The position numbers and the translations under genes were made by a program. The notes under the pieces were generated by a model. That model was not told where the DNA came from, did not search any database, and saw only the letters and a program-made list of their open reading frames with translations. A stretch of 64,000 nucleotides of DNA from Nematostella vectensis (lineage: Eukaryota; Cnidaria; Anthozoa; Actiniaria; Edwardsiidae), in contig NC_064048.1 in assembly GCF_932526225.1 (NCBI RefSeq), positions 9,758,515 through 9,822,514 on the forward strand, in the 5' to 3' direction. Below are positions 13,610 to 25,224 of this stretch, piece after piece. The first letter of the stretch is position 1; each line of letters begins with the position of its first letter.

Positions 13610-16600
13610 CCTGTTTTTTTTTTCTATCCCTCATTCTGTGTTGTTTCCCTTATCTTTTCTACCGCTCATTTTGTGTTGTTTTCCTGATATTTTCTACCGC
13701 TAATTTTGTGTTGTTTTTCTCACCTTTTCTGCCGCTCATTTTGTGTTGTTTTCCTGATCTTTTCTACCGCTCATTTTGTGTTGTTTTCCTGATCTTTTCT
13801 ACCGCTCATTTGTGTTGTTTCCCTGATCTTTACTACCGCTCATTTTGTGTTGTTTTCCTGATCTTTTCTACCGCTCATTTTGTATTGTTTTCCTGATCTT
13901 TTCTACGCATATTTTGTGTTGTTTTCCTCATCTTTTCTACCGCTCATTTTGTGTTTTTTCCTCTCTTTTCTACTGCTCATTTTGTGTTGTTTTTTCATCT
14001 TTTCTACCGCTTATTTTGTGTTGTTTTCCTGATCTTTTCTACCGCTCATTTTGTGTTGTTTTTCTGATCTTTTCTACCGCTAATTTTGTGTTGTTTTCCT
14101 GATCTTTTCTACCGCTCATTTTGTGTCGTTTGCTTGATTCTTTCTACGCTCATTTTGTGTTGTTTTCCTCATCTTTTCTACCGCTCATTTTGTGTTGTTT
14201 TTCTGATTTGTTCCACCGCTCATTTTGTGTTATTTTCCTGATCTTTTCTACCGCTCATTTTGTGTTTTTTTTCCTGATCTTTTCTACGCTCATTTTGTGT
14301 TGTTTTCCTCTCTTTTCTACCGCTCATTTTGTGTTGTTTTTCTCATCTTTTTTTTCTACCGCTCATTTTGTGTTGTTTCCCTGATCTTTTCTACCGCTCG
14401 TTTGTGTTGTTTCCCTGATCTTTTCTACCGCTAATTTTGTGTTGTTTTTTCCTGAACTTTTCTACCCAGTGCTCTTATCTAGCGTTCCTTTGTGTGTTTT
14501 GCTTTGCGTATTTTATATTAATAAAGGTTTTTTCTTTTCTTATCGTATTCGAGGCGATAAGCAAAACGCACTTCTTCTTTCCTGTTGGCATCAAGAGCAC
14601 AGTCTTTTCTACCGCTAATTTTGTGTTGTTTTCCTGATCTTTTCTACCGCTCATTTTGTGTTGTTTTTCTGATCTTTTCTACCGCTAATTTTGTGTTGTT
14701 TTCCTGATCTTTTCTACGCTCATTTTGTGTTGTTTTCCTGATCTTTTCTACCGCTAATTTTGTGTTGTTTTCTTGATCTTTTCTACCGCTCATTCTGTGT
14801 TGTTTTTCTGATCTTTTCTACCGCTAATTTTGTGTTGTTTTCCTGATCTTTTCTACCGCTCATTTTGTGTCGTTTGCTTGATTCTTTCTACGCTCATTTT
14901 GTGTTGTTTTCCTCATCTTTTCTACCGCTCATTTTGTGTTGTTTTTCTGATTTTTTCTACCGCTCATTTTGTGTTATTTTCCTGATCTTTTCTACCGCTC
15001 ATTTTGTGTTGTTTCCCTGATCTTTTTTACCGCTCATTTTGTGTTGTTTTCCTGATCTTTTCTACCGCTTATTTTGTGTTGTTTTCCTGATCTTTTCTAC
15101 CGCTCATTTTGTGTTGTTTTCCTGATCTTTTTTACCGCGCATTTTGTGTTGTTTTCCTGATCTTTTCTACCGCTCATTTTGTGTTGTTTTTTCATCTTTT
15201 CTACCGCTCATTTTGTGTTGTTTTCCTGATCTTTTCTACCGCTCATTTTTTGTTGTTTTCCTGATCTTTTTTACCGCTCATTTTGTGTTGTTTTCCTGAT
15301 CTTTTCTACCGCTCATTTTGTGTTGTTTTCCTGATCTTTTCTACCGCTCATTTTGTGTTGTTTTCCTGATCTTTTCTACCACTCATTTTGTGTTGTTTTC
15401 CAGATCTTTTCTACGCTCATTTTGTGTTGTTTTCTTGATCTTTTCTACCGCTTATTTTGTGTTGTTTTCCTGATCTTTTCTACGCTCATTTTGTGTTGTT
15501 TTCCTGATCTTTTCTACCGCTCATTTTGTGTTGTTTTTCTCATCTTTTTTTTCTACCGCTCATTTTGTGTTGTTTCCCTGATCTTTTCTACCGCTCGTTT
15601 GTGTTGTTTTCCTGATCTTTTCTACCACTCATTTTGTGTTGTTTTCCTGATAGTTTCTACGCTCATTTTGTGTTGTTTTCTTGATCTTTTCTACCGCTTA
15701 TTTTGTGTTGTTTTCCTGATCTTTTCTACGCTCATTTTGTGTTGTTTTCCTGATCTTTTCTACCGCTCATTTTGTGTTGTTCTCCTCTCTTTTCTACCGC
15801 TCATTTTCTGTTGTTTTTCTGATCTTTTTTACCGCTAATTTTGTGTTGTTTTTCTCATCTTTTCTACCGCTCATTTTGTGTTATTTTCCTGATCTTTTCT
15901 ACCGCTCATTTTTTTTTATTTTCCTGATCTTTTCTACCGCTCATTTTGTGTTGTTTTCTGATCATTTTTACTGCTCATTTTGTGTTATTTTCCGAATCTT
16001 TTATACCGCTCATTTTGTGTTGTTTTTCTGATTTTTTTCTACCCCTCATTTTGTGTTGTTTTCCTCATCTTTTCTATCGCTCATTTTGTGTTGTTTCTCT
16101 CATCTTTTCTACCGCTCATTTTGTGTTGTTTTCTTGATCTTTTCTACGCTCATTTTGTGTTGTTTTCCTGATCTTTTCTACCGCTCATTTTGTGTTGTTC
16201 TCCTCTCTTTTCTACCGCTCATTTTCTGTTGTTTTTCTGATCTTTTTTACCGCTAATTTTGTGTTGTTTTTCTCATCTTTTCTACCGCTCATTTTGTGTT
16301 ATTTTCCTGATCTTTTCTACCGCTCATTTTGTGTTATTTTCCTGATCTTTTCTACCGCTCATTTTGTGTTGTTTTCTGATCATTTTTACTGCTCATTTTG
16401 TGTTATTTTCCGAATCTTTTATACCGCTCATTTTGTGTTGTTTTTCTTATTTTTTTCTACCGCTCATTTTGTGTTGTTTTCCTCTCTTTTCTACCACTCA
16501 TTTTGTGTTGTTTTTCTCATCTTTTTTTTCTACCGCTCATTTTGTGTTGTTTCCCTGATCTTTTCTACCGCTCGTTTGTGTTGTTTCCCTGATCTTTTCT

Positions 16601-16640
16601 ACAGCTCAGTTTGTGTTGTTTTTTCCTGAACTTTTCTACC
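13610..16640. repeat. Large minisatellite, about 35-bp unit, roughly 85 copies
   Basis: The unit is approximately CGCTCATTTTGTGTTGTTTT followed by CCTGATCTTTTCTAC, with recurrent variants (CTAATTTT, CTCATC, CGCTCGTTTG, a dropped C in CTACGCTC). Variants recur in blocks, giving higher-order structure; for example 15780-15960 resembles 16199-16380. The array starts about 90 bp after the lectin gene ends. Open frames across it encode repeats such as FCVVFLIFSTAH and are not genes. Confidence 0.97.
14467..14600. repeat. Unique-looking segment inside the minisatellite (copy 1 of array flank)
   Basis: A 134-bp non-repeat segment (CAGTGCTCTTATCTAGCGTT to GGCATCAAGAGCAC) interrupts the array and is nearly identical to 16641-16774, where the array ends and single-copy sequence begins. 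It includes ATTAATAAAGG, a possible poly(A) signal. Confidence 0.9.
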
Positions 16641-16774
16641 CAGTGCTCTTATCTAGCGTTCCTTTGTGTGTTTTGCTTTGCGTATTTTATATTAATAAAG
16701 GTTTTTTCTTTTCTTATCGTATTCGAGGCGATAAGCAAAACGCACTTCTTCTTTCCTGTTGGCATCAAGAGCAC
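16641..16774. repeat. Right flank of the minisatellite (copy 2)
   Basis: Nearly identical to 14467-14600, offset by 2174 bp. After it the sequence continues into non-repeated DNA, so this is the original array edge and the upstream copy arose by duplicating array plus edge. Confidence 0.9.
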
Positions 16775-16889
16775 GGTCGATTACAAACCCCCTCCCAGTA
16801 AAACGTATGGGTAATATGTTTTCTTTGATGTATAAATCCAAAAGTACAGATCTCATTTGATTTATGACCATAAGGGCCCTGCTCTATTA

Positions 16890-17110
16890 CATTCCAATAC
16901 CCAGAAACAGCCTCGCTCTACTGCAAAATAACAAGCGGGTTATTTCAGTTTGTTTAAGCAGCCTTTGTTAACGCCAGGGTATTTTTCTCGCGCTTTGATA
17001 ATAGGAAGCGTGTAAAGTTCACTGTTGTTAGCTGTCTCTTTATAATGTTCCACCTGCATAACCTCTGTCCTTGGGCGCCTCTGGGCTTCTTTATTGTTCT
17101 GTTAACATCT
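16890..17110. repeat. Diverged duplicate of 19730-19930
   Basis: Shares CATTCCAATACCCAGAAAC, GCTCTACTGCAAA, AGTGTAAAGTTC and TCCACCTGCA in the same order as the later copy at 19730-19930, with many substitutions and small indels. Both copies sit near the edge of a minisatellite block. Confidence 0.65.
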
Positions 17111-17387
17111 TTGACGATTCCAGTATTTATCACGATATTCAATTTAGAGGAGGCTAAGGGTCGTATAATAACAGCTACACAGATGAAAATTTAAAAAGCT
17201 ATTTTCTTTTCTTTTTTTTTTAATCCCTCCCCGATGTTTCCGTTTGCATACTCACCGTCGAAAAATGCTTTGTTTTCTGGATAAAGAAACAACAAAGAAG
17301 TGTCACGAAATACGGCGGGAAATCGTTAACCACAGTGATCTCTTAAAACGTGTCGTCAAAAATATATGTATACTTTATAATACACCT

Positions 17388-17455
17388 CTGCCCTGAAGAA
17401 GTCTTATTAAAGACGAAAATTTGGCAGAGTCGAATTCAAGCTTTTGATGTATTTT
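17388..17455 (+). repeat. Half copy of the foldback repeat at 50985-51097
   Basis: CCTGAAGAAGTCTTATT, GACGAAAATTT and CAGAGTCGAAT occur in the same order and spacing as in the right arm of the foldback element at 50985-51097. The left arm is missing here. Confidence 0.6.
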
Positions 17456-18546
17456 ATTCATTCTTCTGGTCCACGAACACGACTATTTGGGTTTTTTGTA
17501 TTTATTATATATACTTTATGATATACATTTTCACACTGTATGACATAGATCCACTTTTCATTTCTTTGAGTGAACTTTTTAAAAGTTCAAAGAAACACTT
17601 TTTTCCATCGAATGAAAAAAAAAAAAAAATCAACGATTCCACGTGTCATATGTTGTTTTTCTATGCCAGCCCTGTTAACCGGTTGTTCCATTCATTGAAG
17701 TGTTTACGACGTAGATACAATTTAGATAAATAGATAAAAAAATTTCTACCTCACTTGCAAACCGGGCTCCACCATGTTTTAAAAAGATGTATATATATAT
17801 ACTTTAAATTCATTTCGAACAACATGATGAACATGTTTGCGAAGAAAGAGTAAGAATATCCTGCTACGTAATTGTTAATAATTTCTTGGAAAGACACACC
17901 AACCAAAAAAAAAATCAAATGAAATACAGATGATGTCCGCACCCATTCTCTGAGCGAAACCTTTATGATTTTCTGATTCTTGTTTTTTCTCTAATTGCGT
18001 GTGAAGCATGTTTTTAATTCGTGACTAATTATCTCCATTTTAAGGCTTATTTATTGCATTTAGTTTCACGTAATCAGGTAACAAAGTGAAGATCTTAAAA
18101 TTAGGTTAATTTGACTACCTAAAGTCGTTGATGATGTTGCTAAGGGAAAAGAGTAGGGGCTTTTTTTACTGTTGGAAAACTTACATTGTAAAACGTAAAC
18201 GATAAGTGATTGCCTGATTTTTGTTTTGAGTCTTTTACCAGTCTTTGCGTTAATTACTTGGTGTTTAGTTGTGAAGCATAGTGGTCATTAGTTTCTGCTA
18301 AATAACAATGCAATCATAATTACATCCTAAATAAAGATGGAGACATTCAAATCGGAACTAATGACACGAACAGCTGGACTATTGTAGGTTGCGCAAACAT
18401 AACCGATGGGTCTGTATTGGCGGGAACAAGGCAACAGCTACCGAAAGAGGCATCTTATGTGGACGCCAACACCTCGAATAGAATATGACTCTTATTAGAC
18501 CAGGTTCAAGGCTAGAGTTAGGACTAGGAGTTTTTAAAGTGGACTT

Positions 18547-19397
18547 ATCGCTATCGAGTCATCTTGTCGAGTAATATTTATCGAGTCATCTTGTCAACTT
18601 ATCTCTATCAAGTCATCTTGTCGAGTAATATCTATGGAGTCATCTTATCAGTCTCTATCGAGTCATCTTGTCGAGTCATATCTATCGAGTCGTCTTGTCG
18701 AGTAATATCTATGGAGTCATCTTATCAGTCTCTATCGAGTCATCTTGTCGAGTCATATCTATCGAGTCGTCTTGTCAACTTAACTCTAACGAGTAATCTT
18801 GTCCAGTCATCTTGTCGAGTCATATCTATCGAGTCATCTTGTCAACCTATCTCTATCGAGTCATCTTGTCGATCCATGTCTAACAAGTCAACTTGTCGAG
18901 TTATCGTTATCGAGTTATCTTGTCGAGTCATATCTATCGAGTCGTCTTGTCGACTTATCTTTATCGAGTCATCTTATCGAGTTATATTGTCTAGTAAATT
19001 TATCGAGTCATCTTGTCGAGTTATCCATATTGATTTATCGTTCTATCGAGTCATCTTGTTGATTTATCCATATCGAGTTATCGTTCTATTGAGTCATCTT
19101 GTCGAGTTATCCATATCAAGTTATCGTTTATCGAATCATCTTGTCGAGTTATCGTTTTATCGAGTCATCTTGTCAAGTTATCCATATCGAGTTATCGTTC
19201 TATCGAGTCATCTTGTCGTGTTTATCCATATCGAGTTATCGTTCTATCGAGTCATCTTGTCGAGTTATCCATATCGAGTTATCGTTCTATGGGGTCATCT
19301 TGTCGAGTTATCCATATCGAGTAATCGTTCTATCGAGCCATCTTGTAGAGTTATCCATATGAAGTTATCGTTCTATGTAATCATCTTGTCGAGACAT
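18547..19397. repeat. Minisatellite based on TCGAGTCATCTTGTCGAGT
   Basis: In the first part the unit is about 20-22 bp or multiples of it (TATCGAGTCATCTTGTCGAG). From about 19000 a compound unit of about 43 bp prevails, which adds ATCCATATCGAGTTATCGTTC. The 279-residue open frame across it is an artefact of the repeat. Confidence 0.95.
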
Positions 19398-20465
19398 TTT
19401 TGAATGTGAGTGCTTACCAGCATGCAAGCACACACCTGCTCTAAATATGAGCCGAGTATTTTATATTTTGTTCAAAAGCAGAGAGCATATATGAGCATGG
19501 ACGAGCTGGCCTAGAACACGCGTCTTAGCTTGGCGATCTGGCCTAGAATACGCGAACTTTCTGAGTGAATTGGCTATTTTTTTTTTACTTGATGCAAGCA
19601 CATCGACATCAAATTTGTCGGGTGCAATGCCCCTATCAAATAAAAACGATATTGCTTTCAATATTTACTTCTGACCGTGAAGACGCCATTAATTTTTTTT
19701 TCACAAACTTGGCTCTGCTCCTTATCACTAAACATTCCGATACCTAGAAACTGCTTCGCTCTACTGCAAACCGACAAACTTTTTCTTTGTTAGCACCAGT
19801 GTTTTTATGCAAGGAAGAGTGTAAAATTCGCCGACGTTATCTGTTCCTAAACAATACTCCACCTGCAATCTGTCTATCTTCTTTATGCCTGGCGCTTTAA
19901 TGTATTTCTGGTTGTCCAATTCATTAGTTGTTTATATCTATCATTACTGTGTGATAATTGTGTCGCAAATACGCGATTCTTTGTTCCGTGGCTATACAAG
20001 AACAATACTCTACAGGCAAACTCCAAGAGGTTGTTTTGTGGCATACTTACGGTATTGTGGCTACTGAGTGGTTGTTCAATTCATTAGCTGTTTGCTACTA
20101 GCTCTGTAGTAACACCTCCGATAATGGAAAGATCATGAACAGGCTTCTATGGGCAAGTTATTAAGGGGACACGTCCACTATGACCCATGATGCACCTTAT
20201 TTTTTCAATTTCAACGAAGATGAAAAAAAAAACTTTTACTATTATCCATATCAAGGAAATTTAGCCAAAAATTGTCGTTTTTGCCAAACGCTTTCATTTC
20301 CATATAAGGAAAATAAAATATCCTTATTTGGAAAAACTGCATGATTACTGTCATTTTTAAGATGCCGTACCGCAGGTGCTTCATAAACTTTTTGAGTTGT
20401 AATCAGAGGAGAAAAATAGTGACTGTGACCATCCTTGGTCAATGGAGAAAGTATCTGAAAAGAAA
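19398..20465. other. Noncoding region upstream of a retrotransposon
   Basis: Contains the second copy of a diverged duplicate (19730-19930) and no supportable exon. Confidence 0.5.
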
Positions 20466-20470
20466 CTAAG

Positions 20471-20532
<62 letters not shown>

Positions 20533-20618
20533 TTTATTTACAGAGGGTGGCACTTAATAGTGTAATACACTAGTAAACTTGTGGCCCTCAAAACTCATAC
20601 ATACAAATAATACAATAT

Positions 20619-20625
<7 letters not shown>

Positions 20626-20712
<87 letters not shown>
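20626..20712. repeat. (AT)n dinucleotide microsatellite
   Basis: About 42 uninterrupted AT repeats within the 3' UTR of the non-LTR element. Confidence 0.97.
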
Positions 20713-20717
<5 letters not shown>

Positions 20718-20804
20718 ATTTACAATACAAATTATAAAAATACTATTCCCACCCAGACCAAAAGGAGAAAAAAAAAAGATTAAATAAATAAAATAAAATA
20801 TGAG

Positions 20805-22349
20805 TTAATTCGAAATATTAAAATGATTTAAAAGTAATTGTTCATTAAGATATTTATGACGGAGAGCGTTCTTAAAAGAGCTTATATTAGGCAGTTTCTT
20901 TATGCTGGCTTCTAAATTGTTCCATTTACGGATGGCATTTACTGTAAACGTTTTCCCACCTTCGGTTTTTCTAGTATACTTTGGAGTTATAAAATTCAGT
21001 CCTGAGAAACGAGTATTTCTATTATGAAGTGTATTGTTCAGCTTAAGAGTTTCAATTAGATATTCGGGCACCATCAGTTGTAGCCTTTTAAAGAGAATAG
21101 AACACATTGAGATGTGATTGTCCAGATAGAAAGGCAGCCATTGAAGTCTATTAAACAACGGTACTGAGGGTGCTCTGGGTTCAGCGTTGAGTATTAGACG
21201 TGCAGCTCTTTTTTGTAGAGTTAGAAATCTTGACAAACAATCCTTAGTTGATGCTGTTTGCCAAACAGTCCCAGCATAGCTAAACAAAGGTTTGATCATG
21301 GCATTATAGAAATTTGTTCTTTGTTTGAGGGGTAGACAACCTTTGATCTTATTTAGTACGCCGATTCTTCCTGCAATTTTCTTGTATGTCCTTTCAGCGT
21401 GATCCGAAAAGGTCAATTTACTGTCCACATCCAGTCCAAGGAGTCTTACTGATTCCACTGATTCAAGGGTGTTTCCATTAGATGTCGTAATGGATAATTT
21501 ACTGTGTGGTGCTTTCTCTCCAAGGCGTTTACCAGTCACAAGTAGTGATTTTGACTTCGTCTCATTTATTGGAAGTTTGTTGCAATTGGTCCATACTTCC
21601 ACATCCCTCATCACTGAATTAAGAGTGTTCTCTAAATTGGAAGTATTATTGACATCGGTTGAAAACGAGATAGTAGTATCATCCGCATAAAGATCTATCT
21701 TCACTTTAGGTGAACTAATATGAAAAGGAAGATCGTTGATGAATAAAACAAAAAGCAAAGGGCCAAGAATGCTTCCTTGAGGAACTCCATGTTGTATAAC
21801 AGAAAGATCTGAGTCCACGCCGTCAATAGAAACAAATTGTCGCCTTCCCCGTAGATAGGATTCAAACCATGACGTAGTGTTCTTGTCTAAACCATAGGCT
21901 TTCAGCTTTGACATCAAGATAATATGGTCAACCATGTCAAAAGCCTTTCGATAATCAATAAGGAGCATACCACTTACACAGTTCTTATCCAATTGAAAGA
22001 GGAGATTATCTACTACTTTAATTAATGCTGTCTCAGTTCCATGATGCCTGCGGAACCCAGATTGACTTGCATATAATAATTTGTTTTCGACAAGATAATC
22101 ATAAAAATGATTGTGAACATGTCTCTCAAGAAGCTTAGACAGGATGGGCAAGACGGATATAGGGCGGTAGTTACTCTTGTCCATATGATCACCAGATTTA
22201 TATAAAGGGGTAACTTTGGCCGTTTTCCATCGTTTTGGAAACTCGGAACTTTCGATAGAGTAGTTCATCAGCTTTGAAATTGAGGGTGCAATAATAGGTG
22301 CCGCCAGCTTAAGAATCTTTGCACTGATTCCTCGGTACCAGTCCATCAA
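20805..22349 (-). CDS. Reverse transcriptase fragment of the non-LTR retrotransposon
   Basis: An uninterrupted 514-codon frame; the first ATG is at 22346. It starts inside the polymerase region (GISAKILKLAAPIIAPSI) and shows the expected order of motifs: SNYRPISVLP, SGFRRHHGTETAL, LIDYRKAFD (129-137), GVPQGS (188-193), the catalytic YADD (221-224), then the thumb region with RLLGLDVDSKL. The C-terminal part (FYNAMIKPLFSYAGTVWQT, KRAARLIL) matches the conserved end of jockey/CR1-type proteins. The endonuclease is absent because the element is truncated, so it cannot move by itself. The open frame of 1.5 kb suggests a fairly recent insertion. Confidence 0.93.
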   Translation of the reverse strand: MMDWYRGISAKILKLAAPIIAPSISKLMNYSIESSEFPKRWKTAKVTPLYKSGDHMDKSNYRPISVLPILSKLLERHVHNHFYDYLVENKLLYASQSGFRRHHGTETALIKVVDNLLFQLDKNCVSGMLLIDYRKAFDMVDHIILMSKLKAYGLDKNTTSWFESYLRGRRQFVSIDGVDSDLSVIQHGVPQGSILGPLLFVLFINDLPFHISSPKVKIDLYADDTTISFSTDVNNTSNLENTLNSVMRDVEVWTNCNKLPINETKSKSLLVTGKRLGEKAPHSKLSITTSNGNTLESVESVRLLGLDVDSKLTFSDHAERTYKKIAGRIGVLNKIKGCLPLKQRTNFYNAMIKPLFSYAGTVWQTASTKDCLSRFLTLQKRAARLILNAEPRAPSVPLFNRLQWLPFYLDNHISMCSILFKRLQLMVPEYLIETLKLNNTLHNRNTRFSGLNFITPKYTRKTEGGKTFTVNAIRKWNNLEASIKKLPNISSFKNALRHKYLNEQLLLNHFNISN

Positions 22350-23011
22350 AACGACAACGTTTTCTTAATATGCATAATATAACATCTCAAAACCGGGCAT
22401 TTCTTCCATAGAACAAGCTTAGCTGCAATAAGCAGTAAAAATTCTTGAAGCTTGAAAGAATATGGCCATGAAGCTTAACAGAGTATGGCAAAAAAATCGA
22501 GAAAAAAATCATTCTAAAGCTCATTCTAGAAAATTTTGGCTTAACAAAATCCCACCTGTCTGTGCTTAAAAGAGCACGCGTACTTGTCATTAATCAAATG
22601 ATATACAGATAACATGGTTTAATCATCCAAAGACAAGTCACAGAAAGCCGCAACAAAGAGCTTATGTCTTATATGATCGCGTGGTGGGTGAGTCCCTTAT
22701 AATGAGAAAAAGGCTGTCGAAATCAAAATCAGAAAAAGGGTAAATACGGCGGATATCCGAGTGCGTGGGGTGTCTATTCAAACCTGGGACGTCTGCATGG
22801 AAGGGGGGTAAAGGCGGAACGTCACGTGTTTTTATAAACTGGCGTTATTTATAAACAGAAAGGTCAAAAACTGCCTGAATTATTAATCTTCTAGTGCGAC
22901 GCGCGCTGTCACCAAAACAAACTTTTAAAACAGTTGTCCAAATAGCATGCAAAATTTATTGTTTTGATTGACAGGAATTTTTTAACTGGGAAGAGTTCTG
23001 CCAATTAGATA

Positions 23012-23092
23012 ATGATTCTCGCGTTCTTATTGGCCTATTTCACAAACCTGTCAGTGGTGGCCACGGAAGCGTGTGCTCCGCTGCCTAAGGAC
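23012..23092 (+). CDS. Possible first exon encoding a signal peptide (isolated)
   Basis: ATG followed by MILAFLLAYFTNLSVVATEA, a good signal peptide, then CAPLPKD, ending at a strong donor (AAGGAC|GTGAGT), phase 0. This is the pattern of a cnidarian secreted-protein first exon. I could not find a convincing second exon downstream before the Harbinger element at 27130, so it may be a gene remnant, a gene with distant exons, or chance. A 143-bp tandem repeat begins immediately after the donor. Confidence 0.3.
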
Positions 23093-23094
23093 GT

Positions 23095-23457
23095 GAGTTG
23101 ACTGTATGGTTTGTTGTGTTCTGCTCCCTGCATTTTTGCGGCACTCTTGCTATAACAGTCCCGAGGGTGTCCGTAATAGCGAGGGTTGACTGTATTACCA
23201 ACACTAGACTAAGGTCCTGAGGGTGTCCGTAATAGCGAGGGTTGACTGTGGGGTCTGTTTCGTTCCTCTCCCTGCATTTTTCCGGCACTCTTGCTATAAC
23301 AGTCCCGAGGGTGTCAGTTATAGCGAGGGTTGACTGTATTACGAACACTAGACTAAGGTCCCGAGGTTGTCCGTAATAGCGAGGGTTGACTGTGGGTTTG
23401 TTGTGTTCTGCTCCCTGCATTATAACGGCACTCTTGCTTTCACAGTCCCGAGTGTGA
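23095..23457. repeat. Tandem repeat, about 143-bp unit, 2.5 copies
   Basis: TCCCTGCATTTTT, GGCACTCTTGCTATAACAG, CCCGAGGGTGTCCG and TAATAGCGAGGGTTGACTGT recur in order, the first phrase near 23125, 23269 and 23411. Each unit also contains an internal half-repeat of the GCGAGGGTTGACTGT phrase. Confidence 0.9.
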
Positions 23458-24319
23458 CCGAAAAAGCGTAATAGCTAAAGAGTACACCTCTAGAGAGATA
23501 ATGCTCCCAACGCTGGCTAAGGCCTCACTGCTACAACCGCTACACGTGAGATCTCGCACACTGACATGCGAGGAGCGTGGGTCTCCACGATTGCTTCAAA
23601 AACGCGTGGTCTGTTAACCACACCGCGCGAGCCGCCGGAAAATCCCGAGCATTCCATGTATCTTGATCAAAAACCCGATATGAAAATGATAGATGAGCGA
23701 TGACAATAAAGGGTGACATTTCTGGAAAATGCAATCTGATAACATCTCCAAGACTCTGCGGCGTAGAAAGCACACACGTGCCCAAGGAATGAACTTTCCC
23801 CTCCAGAAATTACACGATTGCATTTTAGTTGATTTGTCACCTGTGTGTAAAGGTAATCTAAAACATCTGGCATCCAACGACAAATCCTCCTAAAGCGAAT
23901 CTTTACTAAAGTGGCTATAATTATAAGCTGAAGTGTGGCACTTAGAAATAAAGTACGGTCCTTCTTATTCAGTCGTTTTGTCTGAAGGGTGATCATCTAA
24001 AGGAAGATTTTAACTGGGCACATTTTTCAGTTAAAAGTTTTGGTTACGATCTCATTAATCATGTCCACAGCTCGCTGATAACCAGGGGTAATGTAAGCAT
24101 CACGTATCAAAGAACCTTTTTAACCTGCATCCTCATAATTCACAAATTTACAAATATTTTCTTATGGTCTGGGTTCATCAGCCCTCGAAGGGACAACATG
24201 ACAGCCCAACCGTCAATGACGTTATAATCATTGACCTCGCTTTTTGGTGGCCATGACAACCCGTAGGGTCACGTGGTAGGGGGTTTGTTCCCGCAAAATA
24301 CCAAGTCATACAGAGCATT

Positions 24320-24490
24320 CATTTCCACCGACTAATTCAAACAAGTAACTGAGAGATATTATCAATCAAATATCGTTTATAAGTTATTAATGAATGATTG
24401 GAATTGATGACGTAATGGATGATGGTCGAAGCTCGGCAAAAACAAAGCCGTATTTTCAATTGTAAATAATTTCAAATGGCTGGTTAATTC
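24320..24490 (+). repeat. Diverged interspersed repeat related to 10729-10960
   Basis: CATTTCCACCGACTAATTCAAACAAGTA and TGTATTTTCAATT-like phrases follow the same order as in the lectin-gene introns, with many changes. Confidence 0.5.
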
Positions 24491-25224
24491 ATCAATCGTA
24501 TATTTTTTTCATATTTAGCTGATATTGATTAAGTACTACCAAAATAAGAACACTTAAAATGGGTGATCAACCTGTAAGCACTTATAGCTATAATGCGCGG
24601 TTTTCAACAGTGTCCACTAAAAACAGCATGTGAAATGCCTTAAACGCAGTCAACAAGACATCATGGTATTAAGAAGCGATTGCCTTTAGCACACTTTCGT
24701 ATGCTTTTTAACTGCCGTGTAAAGGTTAAAACCTTAGTAAACCGTATCGCTCATCTTTCACATAGAGTGGGATAGCTTGAGAATTTAGAGTGGAAAATTC
24801 CGCGATCGAGAGCTTCTACTTAAACAAAGTAACAAAATTACAAGAGTCAAATATAAAGGGTGTGTGTCATGCGTGACTTTAGTGTGGGTCACTGTCGAAA
24901 ATCTAAAGCGCGTCTCATCCTCTGCATTTTTTACATCATCTCTCGTTATCTGCAAATCAGGTATTCTTGACTCCCAAACTTCTACCTCTTAAGATGTTTT
25001 CATTGACATCTTGTGTCAAAAAAAAAAGAAAACTTGACCCATGAGGTGTTTACCCAAGGTCTTACCTCTGTCTGAAAATATATCAGTGAGCTTCTTCCGA
25101 TAAGTCCGGACCAAAAGCAACGATTTTCCCGTCTATAACAATCGCACATACCATGACATTCTGGTTATTGTTTTCTCTCAGAGAGATGTGCTTGTATTTT
25201 CCCGCGGAAATCCCTGATTCAGGA

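Larger units (their letters stand above)
16775..18546. other. Noncoding region between two minisatellites
   Basis: AT-rich sequence with no supportable exon. It holds a diverged duplicate at 16890-17110 and a half copy of a foldback repeat at 17388-17455. A poly-A run lies near 17620. Confidence 0.5.
20469..22350 (-). mobile_element. 5'-truncated non-LTR retrotransposon (CR1/L2/jockey-like)
   Basis: On the minus strand: reverse transcriptase frame (22349-20805), a 3' UTR with a long AT dinucleotide run (about 20626-20712), then a 3' terminus AATAAAGTTATTATTATT ending in a TTA microsatellite (20532-20469). The endonuclease region is missing, so the copy is 5'-truncated near 22350, as usual for target-primed insertions. 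A second element at 61719-64000 ends in the same way (AATAAAGTTAT plus a microsatellite). I could not define a target-site duplication. Confidence 0.88.

Noticed and set aside
13555-16629. Many overlapping open frames with FCVVFLIFSTAHF-like translations
   Set aside because: They are translations of the 35-bp minisatellite, appear in all three frames and start or stop only where the repeat drifts.
13610-16640. Regular direct repeats that might suggest a CRISPR array
   Set aside because: Units are contiguous with no unique spacers, the context is a eukaryotic gene, and no cas genes exist.
18564-19403. 279-residue open frame rich in SSRVI/ESSCR
   Set aside because: It lies exactly over a minisatellite and other phases of the same array are also open. 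There is no domain and no sequence complexity.
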